The translations under genes and the position numbers were made by a program. This document shows positions 10,646 to 21,963 of a DNA stretch of 64,000 nt, piece after piece (position 1 is the stretch's first letter; the number at the start of each line of letters is the position of its first letter). A model generated the notes under the pieces. That model was not told the origin of the DNA. It saw only the letters and a program-made list of their open reading frames with translations, and searched no databases. Source of the stretch: Carettochelys insculpta (Eukaryota; Chordata; Testudines; Carettochelyidae); NCBI RefSeq assembly GCF_033958435.1, contig NC_134137.1, forward strand, positions 257,036,501 to 257,100,500, in the 5' to 3' direction.

Positions 10646-11085
10646 CTTCTGTGCTGCACCTTGTGGAGGATAGCACAGAATCTCATCAGTCTACAGTGGG
10701 CCGTCCAGGTGGGGGGACAGGAGGAACAAATAATACACATGACATTACTTCAGCTATCATATGCAAGAATATGCCTAATTTCTCAGGAAAATTAAGAATC
10801 AGAGTAATAAGAATTAAAAGTACTTACTAGCTGAAGGAACAAAAGAGGTGGAGCAAACAGCAGTTCGTTGGTAAATGGCCACTGTAGGGCTACAACTACA
10901 GCTACAAATTTACTAGCTCCAGAAAGGCATAGTGAGGAAAAAAATCCCATTAGAGGACAACAGGGATCTGAGGGGCCTTAGTAGAGACTATCTGGTATCA
11001 CTGAGGGGGCTCCTTTACAAGGAGCTTGTGCTGTTTATCTCTACCATATTAGGGAATGCTATTTCCTCTCTTTAACGTGGATCAC
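10646..11085. other. Spacer, nothing recognised
   Basis: AT-rich sequence between Harbinger II and MITE C with no gene or repeat I recognise. Confidence 0.45.
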
Positions 11086-11088
11086 ACA

Positions 11089-11793
11089 GGCCGCGTCTAC
11101 ACGTGCACGCTACTTCGAAGTAGCAGCGCCAACTTCGAAATAGTGCCCGTCATGGCTACACGTGTTGGGCGCTATTTTGAAGTTGAAATCGACGTTAGGC
11201 GGTGAGACGTCGAAGTCGCTAACCCCATGAGGGGATGGTAATAGCACCCTACTTCGAAGTTGAACGTCGAAGTAGGGCACGTGTAGACGATCCGCGTCCC
11301 GCAACATCGAAATAGCGGGGTCCACCCTTGCGGCCATCAGCTGAGAGGTTGAGAGACGCTCTCTCTCCAGCCCCTGTGGGGCTCTATGGTCACCGTGTGC
11401 AGCAGCCCTTAGCCCAGGGCTTCTGGCTGCTGCTGCTGCAGCTGGGGATCCATGCTGCATGCACAGGGTCTGCAAGCAGTTGTCGGCTCTGTGGATCTTG
11501 TGTTGTTTAGTGCAACTGTGTCTGGGAGGGGCCCTTTAAGGGAGCGGCTTGCTGTTGAGTCCACCCTGTGACCCTGTCTGCAGCTGCTCCTGGCACCCTT
11601 ATTTCGATGTGTGCTACTTTGGCGTGCAGACGTTCCCTCGTAGCGCCTATTTCGATGTGGTGCTGCCCAACGTCGAACGTCAACATTGCCAGCCCTGGAG
11701 GACGTGTAGACGTTATTCATTGAAATAGACTATTTAGATGTCACTACATCGAAATAAGCTATTTCTATGTAGGGTGCACGTGCAGACGTATCT
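11089..11793 (+). mobile_element. Harbinger MITE C
   Basis: Ends GGCCGCGTCTACACGTG and CACGTGCAGACGTATCT, flanked by ACA (11086-11088) and AGA (11794-11796). Same orientation as Harbinger II. It joins that element's left end (about 300 bp) to its right end (about 390 bp) and keeps the transposase start as MDPQLQQQQPEALG, then a stop, on -. About 705 bp. Confidence 0.9.
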
Positions 11794-11855
11794 AGAGAGT
11801 TAGGGAAAATCCTACTGTCTGACTGTTACTGGTGTTCACCTGAATACGTCAATAA

Positions 11856-12566
11856 AGCCGTGTCTACACGTGCACGCTACTTTGAAGTAGCGGCACTAAC
11901 TTCGAAATAGCGCCCGTCACGGCTACACGTGTCGGGCGCTATTTCGAAGTTAACATCGATGTTAGGTGGCAAGACGTCGAAGCCGCTAACCTCATGAGGG
12001 GATTGGAATAGCGCCCTACTTCGACGTTCAACGTCGAAGTAGGGACCATGTAGTCGTTGCGCGTCCCGCAACATCGAAATTGCGGGGTCCGCCATGGCGG
12101 CCATCAGCTGAGGGGTTGAGAGACGCTCTCTCTCCAGCCCCTGTGGGGCTCTATGGTCACCGTATGCAGCAGCCCTTAGCCCAGGGCTTCTGGCTGCTGC
12201 TGCGGCAGCTGGGGATCCATGCTGCATGCACAGGGTCTGCAACCAGTTGTCGGCTCTGTGGATCTTGTGTTGTTTAGTGCAACTGTGTCTGGGAGGGGCC
12301 CTTTAAGGGAGCGGCTTGCTGTTGAGACCGACCTGTGACCCTGTCTGCAGCTGTGCCTGGCACCCTTATTTCGATGTGTGCTACTTTGGCGTGTAGATGT
12401 TCCCTCGCTGCGCCTATTTTGATGTGGTGCTGCGCAACGTCGAAGTTGAACATCGACGTTGGCAGCCCTGGAGGACGTGTAGACGTTATTCATCGAAATA
12501 GGCTATTTCGATGTCGCTACATCGAAATCAGCTACTTCGAAGTAGGCTTCACGTGTAGACGTAGCC
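11856..12566 (+). mobile_element. Harbinger MITE D, TSD TAA
   Basis: Ends AGCCGTGTCTACACGTG and CACGTGTAGACGTAGCC, flanked by perfect TAA on both sides (11853-11855 and 12567-12569). 711 bp, in the same orientation as MITE C and only 62 bp from it. It carries MDPQLPQQQPEALG then stop on - and the CCCTTTAAGGG box. Confidence 0.93.
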
Positions 12567-12914
12567 TAAGAGTCCAAGCTAGTTTGTTTTGCTTGAGCAC
12601 TTGACTGCTGATTCACTCTCAGTGGTAGAGTGTATCCAAATTCAAAAATAAAAAAATAAATTCCACCATCACCCCAATTAAAAACAATTCAAAACAATTT
12701 GTTGCTCTACAACCTTCATCCTCTCTTGAAACAGAGGAGTAGGCAAATAGAAGTGAAGTTTTGTTAGATAACCATTCAACAGTTTATTATGCACAACTTC
12801 TTGGGCTTCATTCTCCTCTCACTTAACACTGGTTTTATAGTGCTACAATTTAACTGACTTCAGTGAGGTATTTCTGATTTTACACTGGTACAAATGAGAA
12901 GAGTAGCAAGTCTT
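12567..12914. other. Spacer, AT-rich
   Basis: A-rich run near 12645-12700; no gene or known repeat seen. Confidence 0.4.
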
Positions 12915-13183
12915 CAGCTATGTCTAGACTGAAGAGATCTGTCAGCAAATGATATGCTAATTGCACAACTCATTTGCATATCTCTTGCTGACAGCACTGT
13001 CAGGAGAGGCTTTCCTGACACTGGGCATAGGACCAAATGTTGGGAAACGCTCGTCTGTCATCACATCCCTTCTTCCTTGTGGAATGAGGATGACCGGAAT
13101 GTGGGCAGAAAGCTCCTGGAGCATCAGACTTCTGTCAGGAGACCCCCGGGCTCCTGACAGAAGCCTGCAATCTAGACATAGCC
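12915..13183. mobile_element. Short MITE with GGCTATGTCTAGA ends
   Basis: Left end AGCTATGTCTAGACTG and right end TCTAGACATAGCC are inverted copies. The inside repeats CTGACAG/CTGTCAG palindromic pieces several times (near 12942, 12990, 13005, 13133 and 13155). TCA follows the right end and TCA overlaps the left end, so a 3-base duplication with one lost base is likely. Same outer end as the Harbinger elements, different inner motif. Confidence 0.75.
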
Positions 13184-14150
13184 TCAGTACCTGCCAAAAT
13201 TATACTGGAACTCTTATAACTCAGTGGTAATATTTCTAATATTTCTATTACCTAGTTTGGCTGAAATTCTGATGGGAACAGACTTCCACTTCCAGTTTTG
13301 AGAATCCAGCTTTCTTCTTTCATCATATGATTAACTCCCATCCAAGTTAACTCCAGTGGTATTTACTTAAATTCTTGAAAGAAGAGAATTGCTTAGATGG
13401 CTAGAGCAGAAAATCCAGGCATACATAAAAAAAAAAAAATGTGAGAATAACCCACACCGTATTAACCTCTCTTCCTTTCAACATGGTCTCAGTGTTAGAA
13501 ATTGAAAAGACCTACTAGGTCATTCAATCCCTCTCCGCGCAGAGGTAGGGTATTTAATTTTTCATAATATTGTCGTAACCAACAAAGAAAAAATCCTAAC
13601 AACTTAATCTAGACTCGGAGTCCATAGCAACCAAGCCAACACCTCTGGAAAGGAAAAACTTGGATAAAGTCTTAAACAGCTGGTAAACAGCACAAACGGC
13701 CGTCACTCCTGGTTAGAGCAGAGGTCAATGGGGAAGTGTGCAGATGCTTGAAATTTTTTTTCTGTACAGTTTGCATTATATGGTATTTAATAGGATTGGA
13801 GAGAAGGAAAGGACCAAAGTTCAACAATTCTTATCACTTATCCTTCATGAGACTAGCTGTTAACCTTTCATTAAAAATAATAGTAACCATACCAACGTAA
13901 GAAATGTGCATCAAAACCACAGCCTTCCTTTTTTTTTTAATTTGGAGTAACAATAAATCATCCAGTGGGCAAACAAAGACTGATTCAAATAGATTAGTGA
14001 GTACTGTACTAGAAAGTCTGGAAGCAGCCCTGATTTTGTTAACATTAGAAAAGGAAATGCTGTTTAAATTGAGGGTTTTACTGAGATCCTGGTTTCAGTC
14101 AAATATATCCTCAATGATAAAAAAAGAATTTCTGCAATCGGCTATCAGAT
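13184..14150. other. Spacer with a possible CR1 shred
   Basis: A stretch near 13497-13540 (AGACCTACTAGGTCATTCAA) resembles the CR1 3' end on -, but is too short to be sure. The rest is unrecognised. Confidence 0.35.
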
Positions 14151-14153
14151 ACA

Positions 14154-14864
14154 GGCCGCGTCTACACGTGCACACTACTTCGAAGTAGCAGTGCCAACTT
14201 CGAAATAGCGCCCGTCACGCCTACACGTGTTGGGCGCTATTTCGAAGTTGAAATCGACGTTAGGCAGTGAGATGTCGAAGTCGCTAACCCCATGAGGGGA
14301 TGGGAATAGCGCCCTACTTCGAAGTTGAACGTTGAAGTAGGGCACGTGTAGACGATCCGCGTCCCGCAACATCGAAATAGCGGGGTCTGCCATGGCGGCC
14401 ATCAGCTGAGAGGTTGAGAGACGCTCTCTCTCTAGCCCCTGCAGGGCTCTATGGTCACCGTGTGCAGCAGCCCTTAGCCCAGGGCTTCTGGCTGCTGCTG
14501 CAGCAGCTGGGGATCCATGCTGCATGCACAGGGTCTGCAACCAGTTGTCGGCTCTGTGGATCTTGTGTTGTTTAGTGCAACTGTGTCTGGGAGGGGCCCT
14601 TTAAGGGAGCGGCTTGCTGTTGAGTCTGCCCTGTGACCCTGTCTGCAACTGTTTCTGGCACCCTTATTTCGATGTGTGCTACTTTGGTGTGTAGACGTTC
14701 CCTCGCAGCGCCTATTTCGATGTGTTGCTGCCCAACGTCGAAGTTGAACGTCGACGTTGCCAGCCCTGGAGGATGTGTAGACATCATTCATCGAAATAGA
14801 CTATTTCGATGTCACTACATCGAAATAAGCTATTTCGATGTAGCGTGCACATGTAGACGTAGCC
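14154..14864 (+). mobile_element. Harbinger MITE E, TSD ACA
   Basis: Ends GGCCGCGTCTACACGTG and CATGTAGACGTAGCC with perfect ACA duplications (14151-14153 and 14865-14867). 711 bp, oriented as Harbinger II. It carries MDPQLLQQQPEALG then stop on - and the conserved CCCTTTAAGGG box. Confidence 0.93.
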
Positions 14865-14867
14865 ACA

Positions 14868-15996
14868 GTGAGTTAGGTTAGGCAGCTAGCTGGGAGCCAT
14901 AACTATGTTCTGATTTATAATTTACCTATTCTATTTGTTTTTTAATGGCTCTGGAAATCTGAAACAACTATGACTACGAGAAAAATGACATTTGAAGTTC
15001 CTGAAGTGATCAGGCACACCTTGTATGTGCAGTACTCACGTTAGGTGGGTTGACATTGTATTATGACATTACACAGCAGTGCAGTATTTCTGATGGATAT
15101 AAGTGGTTATTCATCCGACACTAAATGTGTACTTGGATTTGCTTTTCCAAGACATTTGCTGTTGTCATAGGCACAAAGAAAATTTCTCTGACGAGAGTGA
15201 TAGTTCAACATCTACTGCTGCCTTGGCTGTGGCATGACTTTTGACCCTTTCAGCCTGATTTAGAACTGAAATCACACCAGATGGCCATATGGGTCTAAAT
15301 ACAGGCTGCTTTTTTGGGGAGTTAAGTGAATTAAAGATGGCTTTAAAATCACACTGACATATGGCCAATATGGAACCTGTAGAAGTGCTGAATTCTTTTC
15401 ATTCTCAGGATACTTCTAGAAACTGAGGCATGCAGAAGCTAGTTTATGGATTCGATGAAGATGCTCTAAATTATCCCACAGCAAAGTTAAAAAGTAACAT
15501 AATTGTATATTTATCAATGAGCATTTCCTACTTGGTGAATGAAACTGAACCACTTAGCTGAAGATGCACCCAACCTAAGTAAGTGTCACCTATGAATAGA
15601 ACTTACATATTTGCTTAAGTGTCCATAAATTATTTTTGAAAATTATTTTTTAAATTTTAAAATAACCTTAGTGGGGAGAATACCAACCGGGTGTCTTCTC
15701 CTAACACTGAGTGTATTAGAAACAACTTGAGTATTTGACGACTTGCACTGAATTTATGAGGCTGCATCGTTAATTAGACAGCAGAATAATCGAAGTGGAG
15801 AAGCCACTTAGAAAGTACTGGGTTATGTGGCTTGGGTTCTCCCAGATGTTCAGAGTAACATTCACTCAATATGTGGGAAACCCATCGTCATTCTTCACTT
15901 TGAATGAGTTGGAACCTGCACTTAAATACTGGCCTCCTGCCTTGCAGGAGAGCAGCCAAGTTACTGAACTATGCTACAGTGAGATACTACAATGAG
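14868..15996. other. Spacer, nothing recognised
   Basis: Ordinary AT-rich sequence. Open frames here are short and show no known domain. Confidence 0.45.
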
Positions 15997-16374
15997 GGTA
16001 GGTCTATGCAGCAAAATTGTTTTGAAATAACAGATGTCATTTTGAAATAACTTTGCTAGCATCTACACAAGGCAACCGTTATTTCAAAATTATCTCAAAA
16101 TAGTGATTGGCTTACTTCAAAATAAGTAGACCTCATTCCACGAGGAATAGCACCTATTTCAAAATAGGGACTCTGAAGACAGGGACTAGAGCCTATTCTG
16201 AAATAAGCCACAGTGTGTCCAATGGCTCTGTTTCAAAACCGGCTCTATTGTGTGTAGATGCTCTAATTCAAAACAGCTTTTTCCATGTGGCAGCATTATT
16301 TCAAAATAAACTATTTGGGAAAATCTCTCCCAGAACAGCTCATTTCAAAATAAAGCTGCTGTGTAGACACAGCC
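15997..16374. mobile_element. MITE with TTTTGAAATAA/TTATTTCAAAATA motifs
   Basis: Left GGTAGGTCTATGCAGC and right GCTGCTGTGTAGACACAGCC are imperfect inverted ends. The inside has about ten TTTCAAAATA or TTTTGAAATA blocks. This is a relative of the Harbinger MITEs in which TTCGAAAT has become TTCAAAAT or TTTGAAAT, either by CpG loss or as a distinct subfamily. Confidence 0.8.
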
Positions 16375-17240
16375 TGTGGTACTCCCTCTTGTAGCGTTTC
16401 TGAAATTCTCAAATAGTTAATAGGCTATAGCAAAAGAAAGAGAGACCAGTGCTGCAGTCCAGTGACTCGGGCCCTCAGCTAAGGTGCAGGAGACTTAACT
16501 TCAAGACCCTGAGCTAATCACTATTTAATAATTTCCAAAAAGTGGAACTATTTCCCTACCACAGCTTGAGAGAAGCAGTTAGCGCACTGTCACAGAAGTT
16601 AAAAAGCCTGCACTCTAATCACGGCTTTAACTCATGCCCAGGGGAAAGGAGTGAACACTGAGTCCCCACACATTGTCAGTGACTATCCTAAGTGCCTGGC
16701 TGGTTGGTGGCAGCACCCCCTGGATTGTTTCACGTGGAGTTCAACCTGGTATGTAATCTTTAAACATACCTACCTGTAAAAGTGAGCTCAGTGGGCGAAC
16801 ACCTTGTCCAAGGCTCCCACCAGGTGCCAGGACTGAGGCAGATGTGTGCATGGCTATCAGCAGACATTTAGGCACCTAGATACTTTAGGCACTTACAGGA
16901 ATCGTCGGAAGAGAAATGGGGATCTGGGGTATCTAAATTTTTATACAGGTGCCTAAAGTGACATTTGGGAACCTAAATCCTTTTGTGGACTTAGTCCTAA
17001 CTTCATGAGACACTGTTGAAAAGGAGACTTAGGCTTTTAAGTGATTTGAGTGCTTTAGATATGTTTATCAGCTTGTTTATTATCCAGTGATCATACCCGC
17101 TTTTCTTAAGCCATGTCTATAGATGTGCTCACTCCACAGATCAACTTGCTCATCTTTTCCTGAAGGAGCAGGGTTTCAGTACTCTACCAGCAAGGTCAGG
17201 TCTAGGGCTCACTGAATTCAATGAGCATTTTTGCAAACTC
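16375..17240. other. Spacer with faint old repeats
   Basis: Around 16455-16530 a tRNA-like SINE relic is possible, and 16860-17000 has several AGGCACCTA/CCTAAA blocks seen in old amniote repeats. A stray end-like AGCCATGTCTATAGATG lies at 17110. None can be classified safely. Confidence 0.3.
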
Positions 17241-17603
17241 AAGGGCTGCATCTACATGACAGGGCTCTTCCAAAAGAAGCTTTTCCAAAAGATATAGATG
17301 ATTGTCAATTGAAAGAGTGCATCCACACACAAAAAGCAGAGTGATCTTTAGATCTGCTCTCCCGAAAGATTGATCTGTTCTTTTGAAAGAGAGCAGCCAA
17401 CCAGCCCCAGCTGCTCTTTCGAAAGAAGACAGCAAGAAACACCATGGATGGGGTTGCATGGCTACCAAGCCCTTATGGGATCCTCTGCCAGCCAATCACT
17501 TAAAGGGCCCCTTTCAAACACCCACGTCCCTGCACATACTGAGGCCTGCCTTGCCACAGACAGCAGACCTGGTGCAGGGACCAGACGCTCAGTCTAGAAC
17601 AAC

Positions 17604-18930
17604 TTTGATCACCAGCAGCTCCCTGACGAGGACTTCCTCAATGCCATGGTCAGCCTGCTGGCCATGGTGGTCATTGCTGTCCTTCACCTCCTCCGGTGGA
17701 AGACAGCTCTCCTCCCCCGGAGCAGTCGGGGTTTGTGCGGGCCTTCTCCCCGGGACCCGGCTGTTCCCCCTGGGTGCTCTGGCACCTATGGAGCCATTCC
17801 ACCAGCACTGGCTGGTGGGATTGGTTCATGATGGGCAAATGTGATTATACTCACTGACTCTAGAACTTTTGCATGAATAAGCAGGCATTCCTGGAGCTGT
17901 GCCATTGGCTTGTCCCTGCCCTCTGACACCAGGACACCCACATGCATCCCACTCTTCCCCTGGAAAAGTGAGTCACCATTGTGGGGTTGATGCTGGCAAT
18001 CCCAGAGAGCTACTGGTATGTGGGGCACCAGTTTGGGATGGGCAAGGCAACCACTGGGGCCATCCTCATGGAGGTATGGCATGCTTGGGTCAGATACCTG
18101 CCATGGAGAAGGAGGAGGGGGCTCCTGGGCAAGGGGGACCCTCAGGGAATGGGGGCAGGGGGTGGGGGGCTTAGAGGGAGCAGGGGATGGGGAGGTCTGG
18201 AGCACCCCACCACAAACTCAGGTTGTCAAGGTGATCAATGCCATGCTTCTCCGGAGGTTCATTTGCATTGGGGACCTGGATGTGGCCATCATTGAAGTTG
18301 CCGCACTACGATTCCCCAACTGCTTTGGCACCCTGGAATAGACCCATATCACCATTCGTGTCCCAGACCACGGTGTGATCTAGTTCATTAATAGGAAGGT
18401 CTACCACTTGGTGGTGCTCCTGGCCCTGGTGGACATGAAAGAATACTTTATGGACATCTGCCTGGGCTGGTCAGGCCATGCCCTTGATGTGCAGGGTCCC
18501 AGAATATGGAGCTTGGACAGCGGATGGAAGAGGGGACCTACATCCCCCAGTGGGAGCTCTCAGTCAGGGACATCACCATGCCCCTGTGCATGGTGGCCGA
18601 TACCACCTACCCCCTGAAGCCCTGGCTCATGCGGCCCTACGCCATCCACTCAGACCCCGCATAGAAGATTTTTAACACCTGGCTCAACCAGGCTCACATC
18701 CCTGTGGAGTGTGCATTCGGGTGCCTGAAGGGCTGGCTTAGGTGCCTCTTGACACACCTGGAGGTTGGCCTGCACTATGTCATGGGGGCATACTGTGCTG
18801 TCAACAATGTGGTGGAGAGAAAAGACAATATCTTTGTTCAGGGGCGGGCTGCCCTGTGTTGCTAGGCCTACAGGGATAGGGTGCAGATCAGGGAGGAGCT
18901 CCGTGAGACCTTTGCTTGCAAACCTCAATG
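17604..18930 (+). pseudogene. Harbinger DDE transposase remnant (family III)
   Basis: Begins near 17604 with HQQLPDEDFLNAMVSLLAMV, equivalent to the MDPQQQL start of family IV. The helix-turn-helix reads YWYVGHQFGMGKATTGAILMEV and ends at a GAG|GTATGG donor near 18075; the acceptor CTCAG|GTTGTC lies near 18225. Exon 2 has RFPNCFGTLE, a stop, then THITI: the first catalytic Asp is now Glu and a stop follows. Later blocks ADTTYPLKPWLM and VECAFGCLKGW keep the second Asp and the Glu. About ten defects in all; long dead. Confidence 0.8.
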
Positions 18931-19559
18931 ACCATCTCCCAGCCACTCTTCCACTACAACCCCTCTTGTCCATCCACCCATCACCACCCCTCCAATAACA
19001 AGAGACACAGAGGTGCTAACAAACTAAACAATTTACTGAACCATAGATCATTTTGCAAAAATGAAAACTATGCACATAACTATTTATGGGGGGTGAATGG
19101 GGTAACTACTGGGGGGTAACTATTTATAGGGGTGAATGGGGTAACTATTGGGGTGCCTAGGATGACAAATCAGTCCCACAGCTCAGTGCTGAGGGCCATA
19201 CTCACCTACCTTATATGGGCAGTTGGTCCTCCACCCTCCTCATCTGATGGCCGGCAGGCCTGGGCAGATCCTGGGCATCAGCTGGGTCCCTGCATGGGTG
19301 GGTCACATGCTAGATATGATCTGCCCCCCAACTTATACAGTTCGTGGTGCTGTTCATGAGAGTGGATGTTGAGCGTGGTCTCTTCCTGTTCCCATGGGCC
19401 AAGAGATGTGGCTGTCTGCAATGTCTGGACTGGGGCTGGTGGCCATGTGGCTGGCCAGCTGCCAGCTGTGGCGGAGGCAGGCACTCACTCCCCATGACCT
19501 GGGGTGTGTGACATGCTGGGTACCTATCAGAGGGTCACTCAGGAAGATCTGGGGAGGCC

Positions 19560-20070
19560 CTGGTTGAGGGTGCCTGGCTGGAGGAACCTAACTGTATGGT
19601 GATGACCAGGGCCCTGATGCTGGATCCTTCTTCCTCTGAGGTCTGCTTCTGCTCCAGCTCTGGTTCTAGGAGGGTGGTCTGGATCGAGGTCCAGGCTCCT
19701 CCTCTACCTCCAACTCAAGCTTTGGCTTGGGTGCTGCAGTGTCCAGCACTGGGTGTGTGGGAGGAGGCAGTGTCCTTAGCTCTGAGGAAGCTGTCAAGCT
19801 ACCGATAGTAGTGCAGATAGAGGGTCCTGCCCCTGAGTAGACAGCTATGTCTCTGGCCTAGATGTAGGCCTGCTGTATCTCCTTAACTTTTCACCTGACC
19901 TGCTCCTGGTTGAGTGGGAGGGGTCTCCCCAGGTGGCCAAGCCAGTGGCCAACTGGGCAGAGATGTGGATGTTATGCCATTTGCCCATGATCTCTCACAG
20001 GACCTCCTCAACCTGGATGGGTTCCTCTTCTTGGTGACCTGGGCAGGGTCCTGTGAGCCCTCAGATGGCT
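19560..20070 (-). pseudogene. Myb/SANT-like remnant of Harbinger III
   Basis: On - the stretch from about 20010 reads EIMGKWHNIHISAQLATGLA, then TWGDPSHSTRSR and KLRRYSR, which lines up with EMGSKRRNADAFALLADGLA, ARGHPARTPDHVR and KVKELRQRYAR of the family II gene. The following Asp/Glu-rich part near 19720-19600 matches the acidic middle of the same protein. Stops and frame changes make it a pseudogene. I base this on residue-by-residue reading and have not run a search. Confidence 0.6.
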
Positions 20071-20609
20071 TGCTGGGGAGTCCCTGGGGGTGATGTGGTG
20101 GCTGGCTGCCAGCAGTTTGATGCAGGGATCAGGCTGTCAGATCCAGGGATATCTGCAAGGGCATGACTGTGAGCAGCTCATGTGCCTGCTCCAGCCAGGC
20201 TGTCAGCCTTCTGACAAGGAGTTTCTGTGTCCCGGTGTCTTTAAATGAAGCTGGACGCAGGGAGCATAAGGCTCTGCTGCTGCTGCTGCTGGCCAGGGTA
20301 TCTCCGCACACCAGCTGACCAGTGCCATGGAGGAACCCTCTTTCAAAAGGAGCATGTCCCATGGAGCATCTACACACAGTTTCTTTCGAAGGAGTCTTTT
20401 GATAGAAGGCGCTCTTCCTGACCTAGGACTGGAAGAGCACTTCTGAAAGAAGCACTGCATTCTTTCAATTTACTTTAGAAAGAACGTGTTTTGTGTGTAC
20501 GTGCTTTGTGGGGCCTTTAAAAAGAGCCCCAGCTTTTGCAAAATCTTTCAAAAGAACTTTCTAGTGTAAACACAACCAATAACTTTGGATCAGGCTCTTC
20601 CCACTTCAT

Positions 20610-21963
20610 CATAGAATCATAGAATTCTAGGGCTGGATGGGACCTCAGGGAGTCATCTAGTTCAGCCTCCTGCCTAAAGCAGGATCAACCCTAACTAAGT
20701 CATCCCAGCCATGACTATGTCAAGCCAGGACTTCAAAATCTCTAGGGATGAAGATTCCACCACCTCTCTAGATAATGCATTCCAGCGCTTCACTACCCTC
20801 CTGGTGAAATAGTTTTTCCTAATATCCAACCTACACCTCTCCCTCTGTAACTTCAGACCATTGCTCCTTGTTCTGCCACCTGTCACCAGTGAGAATCGTC
20901 TTGCCCCGTCCTTTTTAGAGACCCCTTTCAGGAAGTTGAAGGCTGCTATTAAAGCACCCATCAGTCTACTCTTCTGCAAACTAAATAAGCCCAAACCCTC
21001 AGCCACTCCACATAGGCTATGTGCTCCAGCCCCTTCATCACTTTTGTTCCCTCTGCTGAACCTGCTCCAATGTGTCCACTTTTTTTCTATACTGGGGGTC
21101 CCAGAACTGGATGTAATACTTCAGATGTGGCCTCACCAGTGCCAAGTAGAGGGGAGTAATAATTTCTCTAGACCTGCTGGAAATGCTTCTCCTCATGCAC
21201 CCCAATATGCTGGTAGCCTTCTTGGCTACATGGGTACACTATTGACTTATATCTAGCCTCTCATCCACTGTAATCCCCAGATTCTTTTCTGCTGCACTGT
21301 TACTTAGTCAGTCAGTACCCAGCCTGTAAGAGTGGCTGGGATCCTTCCACTCCAAGTATAGGACTCTGCACTTCTGCTTGTTGAACCTTGACAGATTTCT
21401 TTTGGCCCAATCCTCCAATTTGTCTAGATCCTATCCCTATCTCCAGTGCCCCCCTAGCTTAGTGTCATCTGCAAATTTGCTTAGGGTGCAATCCATCCCC
21501 TCATCTAGGTCATTAATAAAGATATTGAAAAATGCTGGCCCTAAAACTGATCCTTGAGGCACTCCACTTGAAACCGAATTCCAACCAGACACTGAATAAT
21601 TAACCACTACCCATTGGACCCACCTGTCAAGCCAGCTTTCTATGCATCTTACAGTCCATGTATCAGATCCATACTTCCTTAAATTATGGGCAAGAATGTA
21701 GTGGGTGACTGTATCAAAAGCTTTGCTGAAGCCAAGATACATCACATCAATTGAGTTCCCCATGCCCACACTGCCAGTTACCTCATCACAGTAGCTAATC
21801 AGATTGGTCAGGCACAACTTCCCCTTGGTGAATCCATGTTGACTACTCTTGATAACTTTCCCCTTTTCCAAATGCTCCAAAATGGATTCCCTGAGGATCC
21901 TCTTCCTGATTTTTCTGGGGACTGAGGTAAGGCTGACTGGCACATAGTTCATCCTTGACTTAT
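20610..21963 (-). mobile_element. CR1 LINE, 5'-truncated, 3' end at left
   Basis: Starts at the typical CR1 3' end, TCATAGAATCATAGAATTC, read on +, and runs on - into reverse transcriptase. The other end is cut off by the hAT element at 21964. About 1.35 kb remain. Confidence 0.9.
20695..21963 (-). pseudogene. CR1 reverse transcriptase, C-terminal part
   Basis: On - the frame reads [20 protein letters not shown] followed by FADDTKLGG, the RT palm with its catalytic FADD box, and before that FSKAFDTV and KYGSDTW. After a frame change it continues to a C-terminal block with RLDIRKNYFTRRVVKRWNAL, typical of CR1 ORF2. CR1 copies itself through RNA by target-primed reverse transcription in the nucleus. 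Truncated at its N-terminus and frameshifted, so inactive. Confidence 0.88.

Larger units (their letters stand above)
17244..20577 (+). mobile_element. PIF/Harbinger transposon, family III, decayed
   Basis: Ends GGCTGCATCTACATG and GTGTAAACACAACC enclose 3,334 bp. The subterminal motif is CTTTCGAAAGA or CTTTTGAAAGA instead of the TTCGAAG of family II. Flanking triplets AAG and AAT are similar, not identical. A transposase relic is on + and a Myb/SANT-like relic on -, again convergent. Both are full of stops. Confidence 0.85.

Noticed and set aside
11110..12242. Repeated ~120-residue open frames starting MQTLCMQHGSPAAAAAARSPG in several MITEs
   Set aside because: They are similar because the MITEs are copies of each other. 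The frame covers non-coding ends and palindromes, and no such protein is encoded in the full element.
11089..14864. The regularly spaced TTCGAAGTAG palindromes as a CRISPR-like array
   Set aside because: They are subterminal repeats of transposons with inverted ends and target duplications in eukaryotic DNA; there are no unique equal-length spacers.
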